Of a DNA stretch of 64,000 bases, positions 1 to 12,500 are shown piece by piece. How positions within the stretch are numbered: position 1 is the first letter of the stretch; each line of letters begins with the position of its first letter. The DNA is from Saussurea involucrata. Taxonomy: Eukaryota; Streptophyta; Magnoliopsida; Asterales; Asteraceae. Both the position numbers and the translations under genes were made by a program. Location: assembly GCA_033807775.1 (NCBI GenBank), contig CM066312.1, positions 23,533,696 through 23,597,695 of the forward strand, in the 5' to 3' direction. The notes beneath the pieces are model-generated. The model was not told where the DNA came from. It worked only from the letters and a program-made list of their open reading frames with translations, and ran no database searches.

Positions 1-28
1 GCAACAACTCCAAATATGATATAAGGAA

Positions 29-408
29 GGGAAATTGACTCAAATAGCCAAATCACATTAAGAAATTGGTCTCCTAGCCAAATCTCTCCCAATTTTACAC
101 AAATAGCCAATTAGTCCATAATCGCAATCCGCAATAACGGACCTAGCTCAAAAAGTACAAATCTGACTGATTTGTCTAAACTTTTTTGTTTGTATACTTG
201 CGGATCTGAGTCAAGTTTTTCTTTTAAGGAAAATTGAACTGATTAGGGTTGCTGTTGAGTCGACACGTGTCCTAGTCCGCAATTGCGGACCTGGAGTGAG
301 GATTGCTGATGCGGATTGTAGACTCATTGGCTATTTGTGCAAAATTGGGAGAGATTTGGCTAGGAGACCAATTTCTCAATGTGATTTGGCTACTTGAGTC
401 AATTTCCC
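29..408. mobile_element. Non-autonomous Mutator-like element (MULE MITE), 380 bp
   Basis: The ends are inverted repeats of about 88 bp with a few mismatches, starting GGGAAATTGACTCAA on the left and mirrored at 321-408. A perfect 9-bp direct repeat, TATAAGGAA, flanks the element at 20-28 and 409-417. Long terminal inverted repeats with a 9-bp duplication are the hallmark of Mutator-superfamily insertions. No reading frame lies inside, so it would need a transposase supplied elsewhere. It lies downstream of the last visible bHLH exon, probably in that gene's next intron. Confidence 0.88.
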
Positions 409-462
409 TATAAGGAACTATAATGTACAAGTTTTAATGCATAATGTACAAGGACTGGGTTT

Positions 463-650
463 GGGTGAGAAGCTTAGGTGCATGTGAAAAGCATGAGAAG
501 TAACCGTTGGATAAGAAATGGACGCACGTTAGAATGAGATCAACTGAGATAAGATGCACCACATCAATTCACTTCTAAGACACAATTTATGAGAGGGCAT
601 TTGATTAAAATTGATCAACGACTCAAATCCACTTCTCATGCTTCTCATGT
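463..650. repeat. MITE-like repeat, copy 1
   Basis: The sequence begins GGGTGAGAAGC and ends with the inverted motif CTTCTCATGCTTCTCATG. It shares its core (CCGTTGGATAAGAAATGGACG, then a GATGCACC block and TTGATTAAAA) with the copy at 1394-1548. No clean target-site duplication is visible, so the superfamily is left open. Confidence 0.55.
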
Positions 651-777
651 TAACCATAACTTCGCACACAATCTTTCGCCTGATATACAAACCATTATAA
701 AAACTTGAAGTTGAGCTCTTTAATTATTTGATATTAAGGTTGTTTTATTAATAAGTTGGAGGAGATGATGGTGTTAC

Positions 778-1047
778 CTGAGGAGGCTGGCAAGCAAGAA
801 AAGTATTGGCGGTGTGAGCGTTCCATGAAGGCATGTGCATGAAAGGGGAGGGGTTGAAACCCATACCTATGCCCATGCCCATGGAGTTCATCATGGACAT
901 TTGCATTATTTGTTGTTGTTGTTGTTGCATGGCTAATGGCATTGGCATCATCATCGATGACATGTTCATTCTACTCATCATATCAACGTATACTTGCAAT
1001 TGTTTCACGTACTCTATTATTTCCTCTAGCATTGACGCTTTGTCCGT
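778..1047 (-). CDS. bHLH gene exon 5 (helix 2 and Met/Gln-rich tail)
   Basis: The acceptor is TTTGCAG|ACGGAC. The exon encodes TDKASMLEEIIEYVKQLQ (helix 2), then MMSRMNMSSMMM, a run of six Gln, a Met/Gly-rich stretch and FLACQPPQ (residues 293-382). The frame continues directly from exon 4 (NSSK|TDKAS is the invariant family junction). If the donor CAG|GTAACA at 778 were not used, the frame would end nine codons later at 748. Related proteins continue past FLAC, so splicing to an exon outside the window is preferred. Confidence 0.87.
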
Positions 1048-1573
1048 CTGCAAACTCAATCAAATAATATTAATTGTAAACATAAGTTTATACTCATACA
1101 TACACACTACAAAATAAATGACTTTTACTAACAAAATATAACCATAAAAATTTCCATCCCAGAAAATACCAATGCTTCAATAAAATCCGCTGTTTTTTCG
1201 AGAAAATACTCATGGATCACCCAGAGAATCAATGGATAATTTGTCACTGATTTGCATTACCCACCAAAAATTTACCCACCAACTTTTCTGACGGTTTTCT
1301 AACGAATCACCCCTTAGCGACAGATTTTCCAGGGAACAAGTTTGTAAGTACAAGTCTTTCATTTAGTAGTGACACACACATGTATACATATTTGGTGAGA
1401 AGCATGAGAAGTGGTTATCAACCGTTGGATGAGAAATGGACGAACATTATGAGATGCACCGGATCAATTCCCTTTTAAACTGTAATTCATTGGAGGGTAT
1501 TTGATTAAAAGTGATCAACGTTTAAAAATACTTCTCACACTTCTCACCAAAAATGACACTTTTCACATGATCT

Positions 1574-1632
<59 letters not shown>

Positions 1633-1861
1633 CAAATCAAATACAAACCATGTATTTGTTGCACCCCTTACAAACCAATTTGCATATATGCATAATCTGA
1701 GATGCATATATGCATTATCTCATATGAATGTATATCCATTATATGTATATTCTTGCACGTATGCATATGCATAATGTTCATATATGTTCACTGGTTCTGC
1801 ACATATGTACATTGTGGTTTGTAAGGTGTGCAACAAGTGCAAATTTTGCATTTTATGGAGC

Positions 1862-1924
<63 letters not shown>

Positions 1925-2070
1925 TTATCTCATATGAATGTATGTCCATTATATGTATATTCTTGCACGTATGCATATGCATAATGTTTATATATGTACA
2001 CTGGTTCTGCACATATGTACATTGTGGTTTGTAAGGTGTGCAACAAGTGCAAGTTTTGCATTTTATGGAG

Positions 2071-2131
<61 letters not shown>

Positions 2132-3551
2132 GGGGGACGTTCAAATGAAGACTCAAGTTTCATTGTTCACGCGTGAGGACGAATATCGGCCCTCTATCTC
2201 TATTGATCCAACAAATCATATTAAATATATTTTTTAATTAAAATTATTAATTAAGGTAATTAGGGGTACAAAGGGAAGATGATTTAAACTCACGTCTTCC
2301 ATATTTGACTTTTTATTTTCTTTTTTAATTAAAAACTTTTATATATCCCCTTAAAGTTTAAAATAAATTATCTTAAAAATTACTAATATGTTAATCAAAC
2401 AAATTACATAAAAAAACGAGAATTTCGGGCTCTTCGATATGACATACATCTCGATATAGTTTTTTGTTGTTTTAAACGTTTTTTACGTGAAATGTTATAT
2501 ATGTGTTATATTCATCATGAATATTTATGTATGTTCAAATGGGTACAACACCTCGACACCGTAAGTCCCTAACTCGACATCATCTTCTTCAACACTTTCT
2601 TCAACGTCGCAAGGCATCACGTTCTTCATCACCGTAACTGAACACCCATCGAGACGAATCGAGAACCTATCGAGTTTCAATTGTAGACCGCGGAACAAAA
2701 AAGAGCGCACCACGTCTCCACACCTTCACGATCATTCTTGTATTATTTATCATGAATAATGTATCATTCAGAAAGCATTCAGGGTGAATAATACACGATC
2801 CATGAATTCGTGTATTATTCATCTTGAATGTTGTATAATTCATCCTGAATACTGTATTATTCATCATTAATAGTGAATGAACGTTCAACTTTGTTATTCA
2901 TACTAAATGTGGACACCCGGGGATGTGCCAAGTTTCGGTTGTGAATCGGGGAACAAAAGAGAATGCACCATGTGTCCACACCTTCACGGGTCGTTCATAT
3001 ATTATTAATCATGAATAATGTATCATTTAGGATGAATAATGTATCATTCAGGATGAATAATACAACATTCAGAGTGAATAATACACGATTCATGACGAAT
3101 AATACATGAATCGTGAATTCGTATATTATTCATCCTGAATGTTGTATTATTTATGTTGAATACTGTATTGTTCATCATGAATATTGAATAAACGTTCACC
3201 TTTGTTATTCATATTGAATGTGGACACCCGGGGACGTGCATACATATTCATAATGAATATAACACATATATAGCATTTCAGGTAAAAACAGTCAAAATGA
3301 AAAAAAAAACTATGTCGAGATGGACAGTGGCGAACTTACATGTAGGGATGGTGATTTGACCCGACCCGGCGGGAACCTGGTCCACCCGACCCGGCGGGAA
3401 CCTGGTCCACCCGACCCGGTCGAGGCCGGGTAATACCTGGTTTTGCGGGGCCGGGTACCGGGTCCGGGGAAACCCGGTTTACTCCAACCGGGGGCGGGTG
3501 AACTACTCCCCGACCCGCCCGGTACCCGGTTTTATATATTAATTAAAAAAA

Positions 3552-3588
<37 letters not shown>

Positions 3589-6500
3589 TAATACTTAATT
3601 AATTATAATAATACAATTGAGTATTGACCAAATGACCAATTCACGTTCCCACTTTTCCCCCAAATCTGCTACTGCTAACTGCTAACTGCTACTGTGCTAC
3701 TAGTGTGTTAAGGCCATGAGTACCCGTACTCAATGAACCCACTTGCCACCTCAGCACCACATCAGTTTTTCTCTTTCCTACCCTCCTTATCCAATCCTTA
3801 CCCAAAAGTGGAGTACCACTACCCAATGATCCCACTTGTCACCTCATCTTTTTTAATTCTTTTATTTATACATTTAATTATTTAACAAAATAAAAATATT
3901 TATATATTTTTTAATAAATAAAAATAAGATAAATAATAAAAATAAAAATTCATATCATTCATTAAAAAATTAAAAATTACAAAATAAATTTAAAAATTAC
4001 AAAATATTAAAAATCTACTCGTCGTCATTGTTGGGAACTTGGATACGCCAAATATGTTCGACCAAATCCGACCGAAGGTTATTATGAGTGTCCCGATTTT
4101 TGACTTCTCGAACATTTGCCGCGCGTTGTTCCTCACTGATTTGTGTTTCGATATCATCCGTGAAAAGGTCGTTTTCATCGCCACCACAAATGGCATGGTC
4201 TTCGTCTTCGAGTATCATATTGTGTAATATGACACAAGCGTACATAATGTTTCCCATTCTTGTCGGATGCCATCCGCGTGCCGGGTTATGAAGTATATGC
4301 CAACGTTGTTTAAGCACGCCAAAAGCTCGTTCAACATCTTTACGTGCCGATTCTTGCGCGGACTTGAACTTTTGTCGTTTAGGGTCATGTGGGCACGTAA
4401 ATGATTTTACGAAAGTAGCCCATTCCGGATATATCCCACCCACTAGATAATATATGTGGTTGTAGGTGACTTCATTCACCTCAAAAGGGCACTCGGGTGC
4501 TTTTCCATCATATAGATCGTTGAAGATGGGCGACTGATTGAGAACATTGATGTCGTTGTTGGAACCGGCAACACCAAAGTATGCGTGCCAGATCCATAGA
4601 TCATGGGAGGCCACTGATTCTAGCATGATTGTCGGGTGCTCATGATCACCTCTCATGAATTGACCTCGCCATGCTACCGGACAATTTGCCCACGCCCAAT
4701 GAGTACAGTCTATGCTGCCGAGCATGCCGGGAAATCCGTGTTTAGCTTCATGCGCGGTGTACAACTTCTGAATATCAACATAAGTAGGCTTGCGTAAATA
4801 TTTTTTACCATAGAGTTCAATAATACCTGTGCAGAATTTGTACAGACAATCTCGTGACGCTTTGTCTCCCATCCTCAAGTACTCGTCAAGTGAGTCGGCA
4901 GCTACTCCATACGCCAATTGCCGAATAGCGGAAGTACACTTTTGTATCGGAGAAAAACCTTGTTTGCAACTGGCGTCCACCCGAAGTGTAAACTACGGAT
5001 ACTCTCCTTCTAAATCTTCAACTATTCGTTCGAATAGTTGCCTGCTCATCCTGAACGGCCGTCTAAACATATCCGGTGTATAAACCGGGTTGTTGCCAAA
5101 GTAGTCCCGCAAAAGCCGCTCGTTTGCAGCTACCCGGCCTCTTTCTATGTTCCCAGCCCTCGGTTCTCTTCTTGACGATGAGGTGGTGCTACCATAAATT
5201 AATTTTGCAGCTTCTCGAACCAACCCTACAAAAATTTCCCTTTGATGATGCAAGTACTCGTCGGTGTCTATGGATGATGATGATGCAGTCGATGAAGCGG
5301 GTTGTGGCGAATCCATATTGTCTAAAATTGAAGAAATAAATGGAAGAAAGTATAGAGAACGGAAGAAAGTATGTTTTGGTGTGAAAAAATAAGATGGTAT
5401 AGGTTAATATTGAAAGGTTTTGTTAAACCGTACTACCACATGATATAGGCAACAGAAGCATATTTAAAATTGAATCATCCATGGCAATACAAACAAACAA
5501 CTTATAAAGATGCATACGTTCTAGATGATTAACTACAATAGAAAGAATCAAGAACACTTACTTGTTTCTTGTGATTGTCGAAAACACAAAGATGAATTAA
5601 CCTAGTTCTTGCTTCTTGGATGTCAAGGATCAATAGTGTGAATCCCTCTAGTGGCTCACACTTAAGAACACCAAACCAACAATCAAGATTGAAGCTTTAA
5701 CCCTAATGTAATAACCAGGTATTTTATCTAAATTAAAAAATTGGAATTTTATAAGTCTTGATTTTTGTATTTTATGGAGTTAAGAAATTAAGGGATAAGT
5801 TTTTATTGTATAATAGAAGCTTAAGGGTGTGTTTTGTCAAGTGAAGCAAGTTTAGGGTTTGTTTGTTATTTTACCCAAACCTTGTTAGCCAAAATTGACT
5901 CAGTAGTTTAAAGTATAGGAAATATCCCAATTTGAGATATTAAAGCAAAAACCCAAATAGTGTGTGTGTGTGTGTGTGAATTTGTTCACGGCAGAGAGAG
6001 AGAGAAGAAGAACCATCGAAGAAGAAGAAGAAGATTAAAGTTACTCAGCTGGGATTTTGTGTTTGGTGCAGTAACATCAAAGAGGTAATTTTCTGATTTA
6101 AACTCTCTTTTATGAGAATTAGGTTTCTTTTGGAATTTGAAGTGGGTTTAAGTAATTTTAGAAGAATTTGTGAATTTTAGTTACAATTAGGGTGTTAAAA
6201 AGAGTTTAGAACACTTCTGTGCAAAATCTGGGTAAAAGATGGATTCCTGCAAATGAACTGAACTTATCTGAAAAAGACGATGAACAGTGTTTTTGCGAAA
6301 AGTAGGAATTCGCAAGCCTTGGTTGCGAAAAGTCCACTTTGCGCAAATAGCTAAAACGCAAAGTTAGGATCTCGCAACAGTTGGTTGCGAAAAGTAAGGA
6401 ACTCGCAACTATGGATTGCGAGAAGTGAGGTTTTCGTAATAGTGGATTGCGAGAAGTGAGGTTTTCGTAATAGTGGGTTGCGAAAAGTGAGGTTTTCGTA

Positions 6501-9500
6501 ATAGTGGGTTGCGAAAAGTGTGAATTACCTATTTACGTGTTAAAGAGTATGTACATTTTGATTTGTTTCAGATACTAAGGATCGGGGTTAAAAGTTAATC
6601 TGTTTTGAGGAAAGTTTGAAGGACCTTTGCTAAAAAAGATCAGGTGAGTTTTACTTTAAAAAGTATTTTACTGGAATGCATTATGTGAATAACGAATATT
6701 TGATAAAGTGTATGAATATGTCATATGTGGGTGATTATAATATATTGAGATATTATAATTACGTGAGTATTATATGAAATTATAAATACGTGGCCGGGCT
6801 TTGGACCGGTGTGATAAATTGGCTCGCAACCAATTTATATTGGCCATTGGTGGAGGGATAAGGTGGAATGAGACAGGTATGATACATAAATGCTAGTTGG
6901 TATTAACTTACGTGTGATGTACGTGTATTTATATAAAGAGTGTTTTTATATAAATGAATTTTTAATGAATTACAAATGTCAGGGATTTACTCACTAGACC
7001 CTTAGGTCTAACCCTCATTTTCTGTTTTAAAAATCATGTATTCCAGGTGGCGGATCCGGTAAGAGCAAATAAGTAGGACTATTGAAGGATAACTTTTGTG
7101 AAGAAGTCAGTTTAGAAGTCATGGATGTATTTTTTGTACTTGAGACTTCGTTGTTATTAAACATGTAATTCAATTGTAAAATTTGTACTGAATTATCTAC
7201 AATATTTTGCTAGACTATGGGACCGAATGTGAAATATGATGTACCTTTTTAATGATATCATGATATGGAATGTATATATTTTGTTAGCGGGTTGTTACAA
7301 ATGGTATCAGAGCCCTAGTTTAAGGGATTTAGGTATTAGTATCTGTACCTAGACTTAAACTGCATGTGAAGTAGGATGTCCCTATTATCTTAGAACCTGG
7401 GGATGCTAAGTATAAAAGGTAGAAGGAACATCATGTAAGGTAAGTTCAGATTACACCTGGCCAGTGTAATTATGATCTTACAGGTGCATGTTTGAACTGA
7501 AATACCTTGTTATATAGGGTATGTGCTTATGTGTATATTAACTTTGTTTGAATCAACAGAATGGCAAGTGGCACTAGACAAAGGAACCAAAGAGGAGGAA
7601 GGAATTCGGATGGAGGGAATCCACCAATAGGAACAGGGGGAAGAGGAGGAGATCGTGGTAGAGGCAGAACCGGAAGGGGAACTGGGGGCCGAACTGGAGG
7701 TAGAACGCAACCGCAAGGTACAGAGTTTGTTACACGGGATGATCTGACCGCTGAAATGGAAAGATTACAGGATAGCATTCAAGCCATGTTCGAACGTACT
7801 CGACATAATGAAACTGAAAGACCAGATCCGGAACATGAAATGGAGATGCCACTTACCTCTACTGTTTTACCGGTAATGAAAAGGTGTGACTATAAAATGT
7901 TTCTCAGTTGTAAGCCCCCTACATACTCAGGAGATCGGGATCCGGTAAAAGCTATGAGATGGCTGAAAGAAATCGAGGCTATCTTCAAAACGTGTAAATG
8001 TGCTGAACAAGATAAAGTACTTTATGGAACTGCAATGCTAAAAGGTGATGCTCTGTATTGGTGGGAGGCTCATATAGAGTCGAGAAGAGCGGATGTATAT
8101 TCTATTATTTCATGGGAGGAATTCGTGTTAGCTTTCACAACACACTTCTGTCCACAAGCTGCTGTCAGACAATTGGAAGAAGAATTTATGAATCTACAAC
8201 AAGGGAACTTGTCAGTCAGAGACTATACTGCACGATTTTTAGAAAAATCTCGTTTTGCAGGATATTATGTGGCTACGGAAAAGATGAAAATGGAGAGATT
8301 TATTTATGGATTAAATGCAGAGGTCCGAAGGTTGGTGACTGCCACGGGGCCAAATACTTTTACAGCTGCGGTGGATGCTGCAAAAAATGTGGAAAGAGAT
8401 AATAAAAGAGATGCTGGTGACAAGAGCTTGGGGAAAAGGAAATGGGAAGGACCATCACAGGATTCAAGGAAGCCTAGATTTCAAAGGTTCGATAATCGTC
8501 CGTCGTTTCGACCAGTAGATAGACCATGTCCAAGATGTAATCGCTACCATCAGGGAAATTGTCAAGTGGAGTCGCAGGTTTATTTTAAGTGTGGGAAAAC
8601 CGGTCATGTTGTTAAAGATTGTCGAGTAACACGGTTTTGCTTTTTGTGCAACTCTCCGGATCACCTCCAATCTGATTGTCCGCGAGGTAGAATACAACAA
8701 GGGGGTACATCCGGGAAGCCGACCATTACTAGACCAGTGGTTCCAAGAATAGAACCGCCCAGAATAAGGGGTCGTACATTTCAAATGACAGCTAAAGAGG
8801 CGGAGGAAACTCCGGATGTGGTCACAGGTACATTTTTCATAAACTCCACGCGTGCTAAAGTGTTATTTGATTCTGGTGCAAACCGATCTTTTGTGTCTCC
8901 CTCCTTTGCTGCTCACATGCATTTAGAGCCTAAAATGTTAAAACATGCCTTATTAGTAGATACTGCAAATGATAAACAAGTGTCAGTTAAAGAAGTTTTT
9001 GATTGTTGTATGATAAACATAGAGGGGTGTGGAGTACCGATACAACTATTCCCAATAGAGTTGATCGAATTTGATGTGGTAGTAGGAATGTATTGGTTAG
9101 CTGAGAATCGGGCTAACATAGTTTGTGATAAGAAAATAATCAACGTTGTTTTACCTGATAAGAGGGCAGTAGTGATCTATGGTGATCGTAAGAATCATCA
9201 GTCCAATCTTATATCTATGATAAAAGCCCGAAAATGTGTTAGTAAGGGTTGCTCGAGTTATTTAGCCTATGTGATAGATAGTAGGCCTGAAAAGAGTAAG
9301 CTGGAAGATATTTCCATTGTTAATGAATATCCTGAGGTTTTCCTGAAGACTTGAATAGTCTTCCTCCTGTTAGACAAGTAGAATTTGGTATTGACTTAAT
9401 CCCTGGAGCCGCTCCTATTGCTCGCGCGCCGTATCGATTAGCACCACCAGAAATGAAAGAAATGATGGCACAGCTTCAAGATTTATCTGATAAGGGCTTC

Positions 9501-12500
9501 ATCAGACCTAGCTCTTCGCCGTGGGGTGCACCAGTTTTATTTGTGAAGAAGAAAGACGGTTCAATGAGAATGTGTATCGATTACCGGGAGCTGAACAAAC
9601 GCACAATCAAGAACAAGTATCCACTTCCAAGAATTGATGACCTGTTTGATCAATTAGTTGGAGCTTGTTACTTCTCCAAGATTGATCTCAGATCTGGCTA
9701 CCATCAGTTGAAGGTTAAGGAAGAGGATGTTTTAAAGACTGCATTTCGCACAAGATGCGGCCACTACGAATTTTTAGTAATGCCTTTCGGATTGACGAAC
9801 GCTCCAGCCGCTTTTATGGATCTAATGAATCGGGTATGTAAGCCTTATCTCGATAAATTTGTCATTGTGTTTATCGATGATATACTTATTTATTCCCGAT
9901 CCAAAGAGGATCATGCGCAACATCTTCGTTTGATTTTGGAGTTATTGAAGAAAGAAAAGTTGTACACTAAGTTCTCTAAATGTGAATTCTGGTTGCGGGA
10001 AGTTCAGTTTTTGGGTCATGTAGTTTCAGAGAAGGGTATACAAGTCGATCCAGCGAAAGTGGAAGCAATTGAAAGATGGGAACCGCCGAAGACGGCAACC
10101 GAAGTACGTAGTTTTCTGGGTCGAGCTGGATACTATCGGAAATTTATAAAAGACTTTTCTCGAATCGCGACGCCATTGACTAAGCTAACTCGGAAGAATT
10201 TAAAGTTCGAATGGAAAGCAGAGCAAGATGAGGCATTCAGAATATTGAAGGAGAAACTCTGCAGCGCGCCGATATTAGCATTGCCAGAAGGTTCCGATGA
10301 TTTTGTGGTCTACAGTGACGCTTCTAAGCTGGGTTTGGGATGTGTACTTATGCAACGTGGAAAGGTGATTGTCTATGCTTCTCGTCAGCTAAAGGATCAT
10401 GAAAGACAATATCCTACTCACGATATGGAACTTGCAACGGTTGTCTTTGCATTGAAGATTTGGAGACATTATCTTTATGGTTCTAAATGCCAAATTTTCA
10501 CTGACCATAAGAGTCTCCAACATCTTTTCGATCAGAAGGAAATGAATATGAGGCAAAGAAGATGGTTGGAATTGGTAAATGATTACGATTGTGAAATCCT
10601 TTATCACCCCGGAAAGGCGAACGTAGTAGCAGATGCCTTAATTCGTCAAGAAAGAAGTGGAACAATAAAGGCGATATCGCTACGAGCTGAACTCCTCCCA
10701 AATATCTTTGACGAATTACTGAAGTGCCAGATAGATGCTTATCACGAAGAAAGTTTGAAATCAGAACGGTTAGTGGGAATATCAGTATTGCTTGGGAAAG
10801 ATGACCGTGGGTTATGGTGTATGGGAAACAGAATTTGGGTGCCTCGTTTGGGTGGATTACGTGATCGTATACTACAAGAAGCACATCAATCTCGATTTTC
10901 TATTCATCCAGGTACAAATAAAATGTATAGAGATTTGAAACAATTCTATTGGTGGCCGGGAATGAAGAGAAGTGTTGCTAAGTATGTGGAAGATTGTACT
11001 ACCTGCAAGAAAGTAAAGATTGAGCATCAGAAACCGTTTGGTCAGTTACAACGACTAGATATACCAATGTGGAAATGGGATCAGATCACTACTGATTTTA
11101 TTACCAAGTTGCCTAGAACTTCAAAGGGATTCGATTCTATTTGGGTGATTGTGGATAGATTGACGAAGTCTGCTCATTTCTTGCCGATAAAAGAAACTGA
11201 TTCCTTGGAACGTTTGGCCAAATTGTACATTAATGAAATAGTAACTCGACATGGAATACCAATCTCGATTATTTCTGATCGAGATAGTCGTTTTACTTCT
11301 AGATTTTGGAGAAGCTTTCAAAAAGAGATGGGAACACAAGTAAGGTTAAGTACAACGTATCATCCTCAGACTGACGGGCAGAGTGAAAGAACAATTCAGA
11401 CTTTAGAAGATATGCTTCGGGCTTGTATAGTTGATTTTGGGGGATCGTGGGATAAACATCTGCCTTTGATAGAGTTTGCCTACAACAACAGTTATCATTC
11501 TAGCATTCAAGCGGCACCGTTTGAAGTATTGTATGGTAGAAAATGCTGAACGCCTCTGTGTTGGAATGAAGTGGGGGAGAAACAATTAGCGGGGCCAGAA
11601 ATAGTACAGTTAACAGCGGATAAGATTACTCAGATTCGGGATAGATTGAAAACAGCTCAAGACAGACAGAAAATCTATGCTGATCGACGTCGGAAACCGT
11701 TAGAGTTTCAGGTTGGGGATTTTGTAATGTTGAAAGTATCGCCCTGGAAAGGAGTCATACGTTTTGGGAAGCAAGGTAAACTCAGTCCGAGGTATATTGG
11801 TCCGTTTGCAATTACCGAAAGAATTGGGGAAGTGGCTTACCGACTAGATTTACCTCCAGAATTAAGCAGGATTCACAACGCGTTCCATGTATCGAATTTT
11901 AGGAAATGTTTGGTGACTTCAGACCAGGCAGTCTCTCTACCAGATATCCAGGTTGATGAAAAGCTGAACTATGTGGAGGAACCGGAAGCTATAGTTGATC
12001 ACAAAGTCAAAGTATTGAGGAACAAAGAAATCAGACAGGTAAAGGTTCAGTGGAAACATCATAAAGGTCAGGTTGCGACGTGGGAATCGGAGTCGGAAAT
12101 GAGAGCCAAATACCCTCATCTGTTCTCTTAACTGAATTCCAGGACGGAATTCTTTTAAGGGGGAGATGTTGTAATAACCAGATATTTTATCTAAATTAAA
12201 AAATTGGAATTTTATAAGTCTTGATTTTTGTATTTTATGGAGTTAAGAAATTAAGGGATAAGTTTTTATTGTATAATAGAAGCTTAAGGGTGTGTTTTTT
12301 CAAGTGAAGCAAGTTTAGGGTTTGTTTGGTATTTTACCCAAACCTTGTTAGCCAAAACCGACTCAGTAGTTTAAAGTATAGGAAATATCCCAATTTGAGA
12401 TATTAAAGCAAAAAACCCAAATAGTGTGTGTGTGTGTGTGTGAATTTGTTCATGGCAGAGAGAGAGAGAAGAAGAACCATCGAAGAAGAAGAAGAAGATT

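Noticed and set aside
1501..2237. Several 60-100 residue frames encoding IYIYIY or SLSLSL peptides
   Set aside because: They are translations of AT and TC microsatellites with no start context or family.
6290..6520. CRISPR-like array
   Set aside because: Units are imperfect, occur in both orientations, have no constant spacers and lie in a plant LTR; no cas genes.
9335..9356. Programmed frameshift between gag-protease and RT of Gypsy-1
   Set aside because: The close relative at 41760-46340 reads through in one frame with one extra C, so this is a simple deletion.
11571..12131. A stand-alone chromodomain gene
   Set aside because: It is the same frame as pol, separated only by a TGA replacing CGA; it is the integrase C-terminus.
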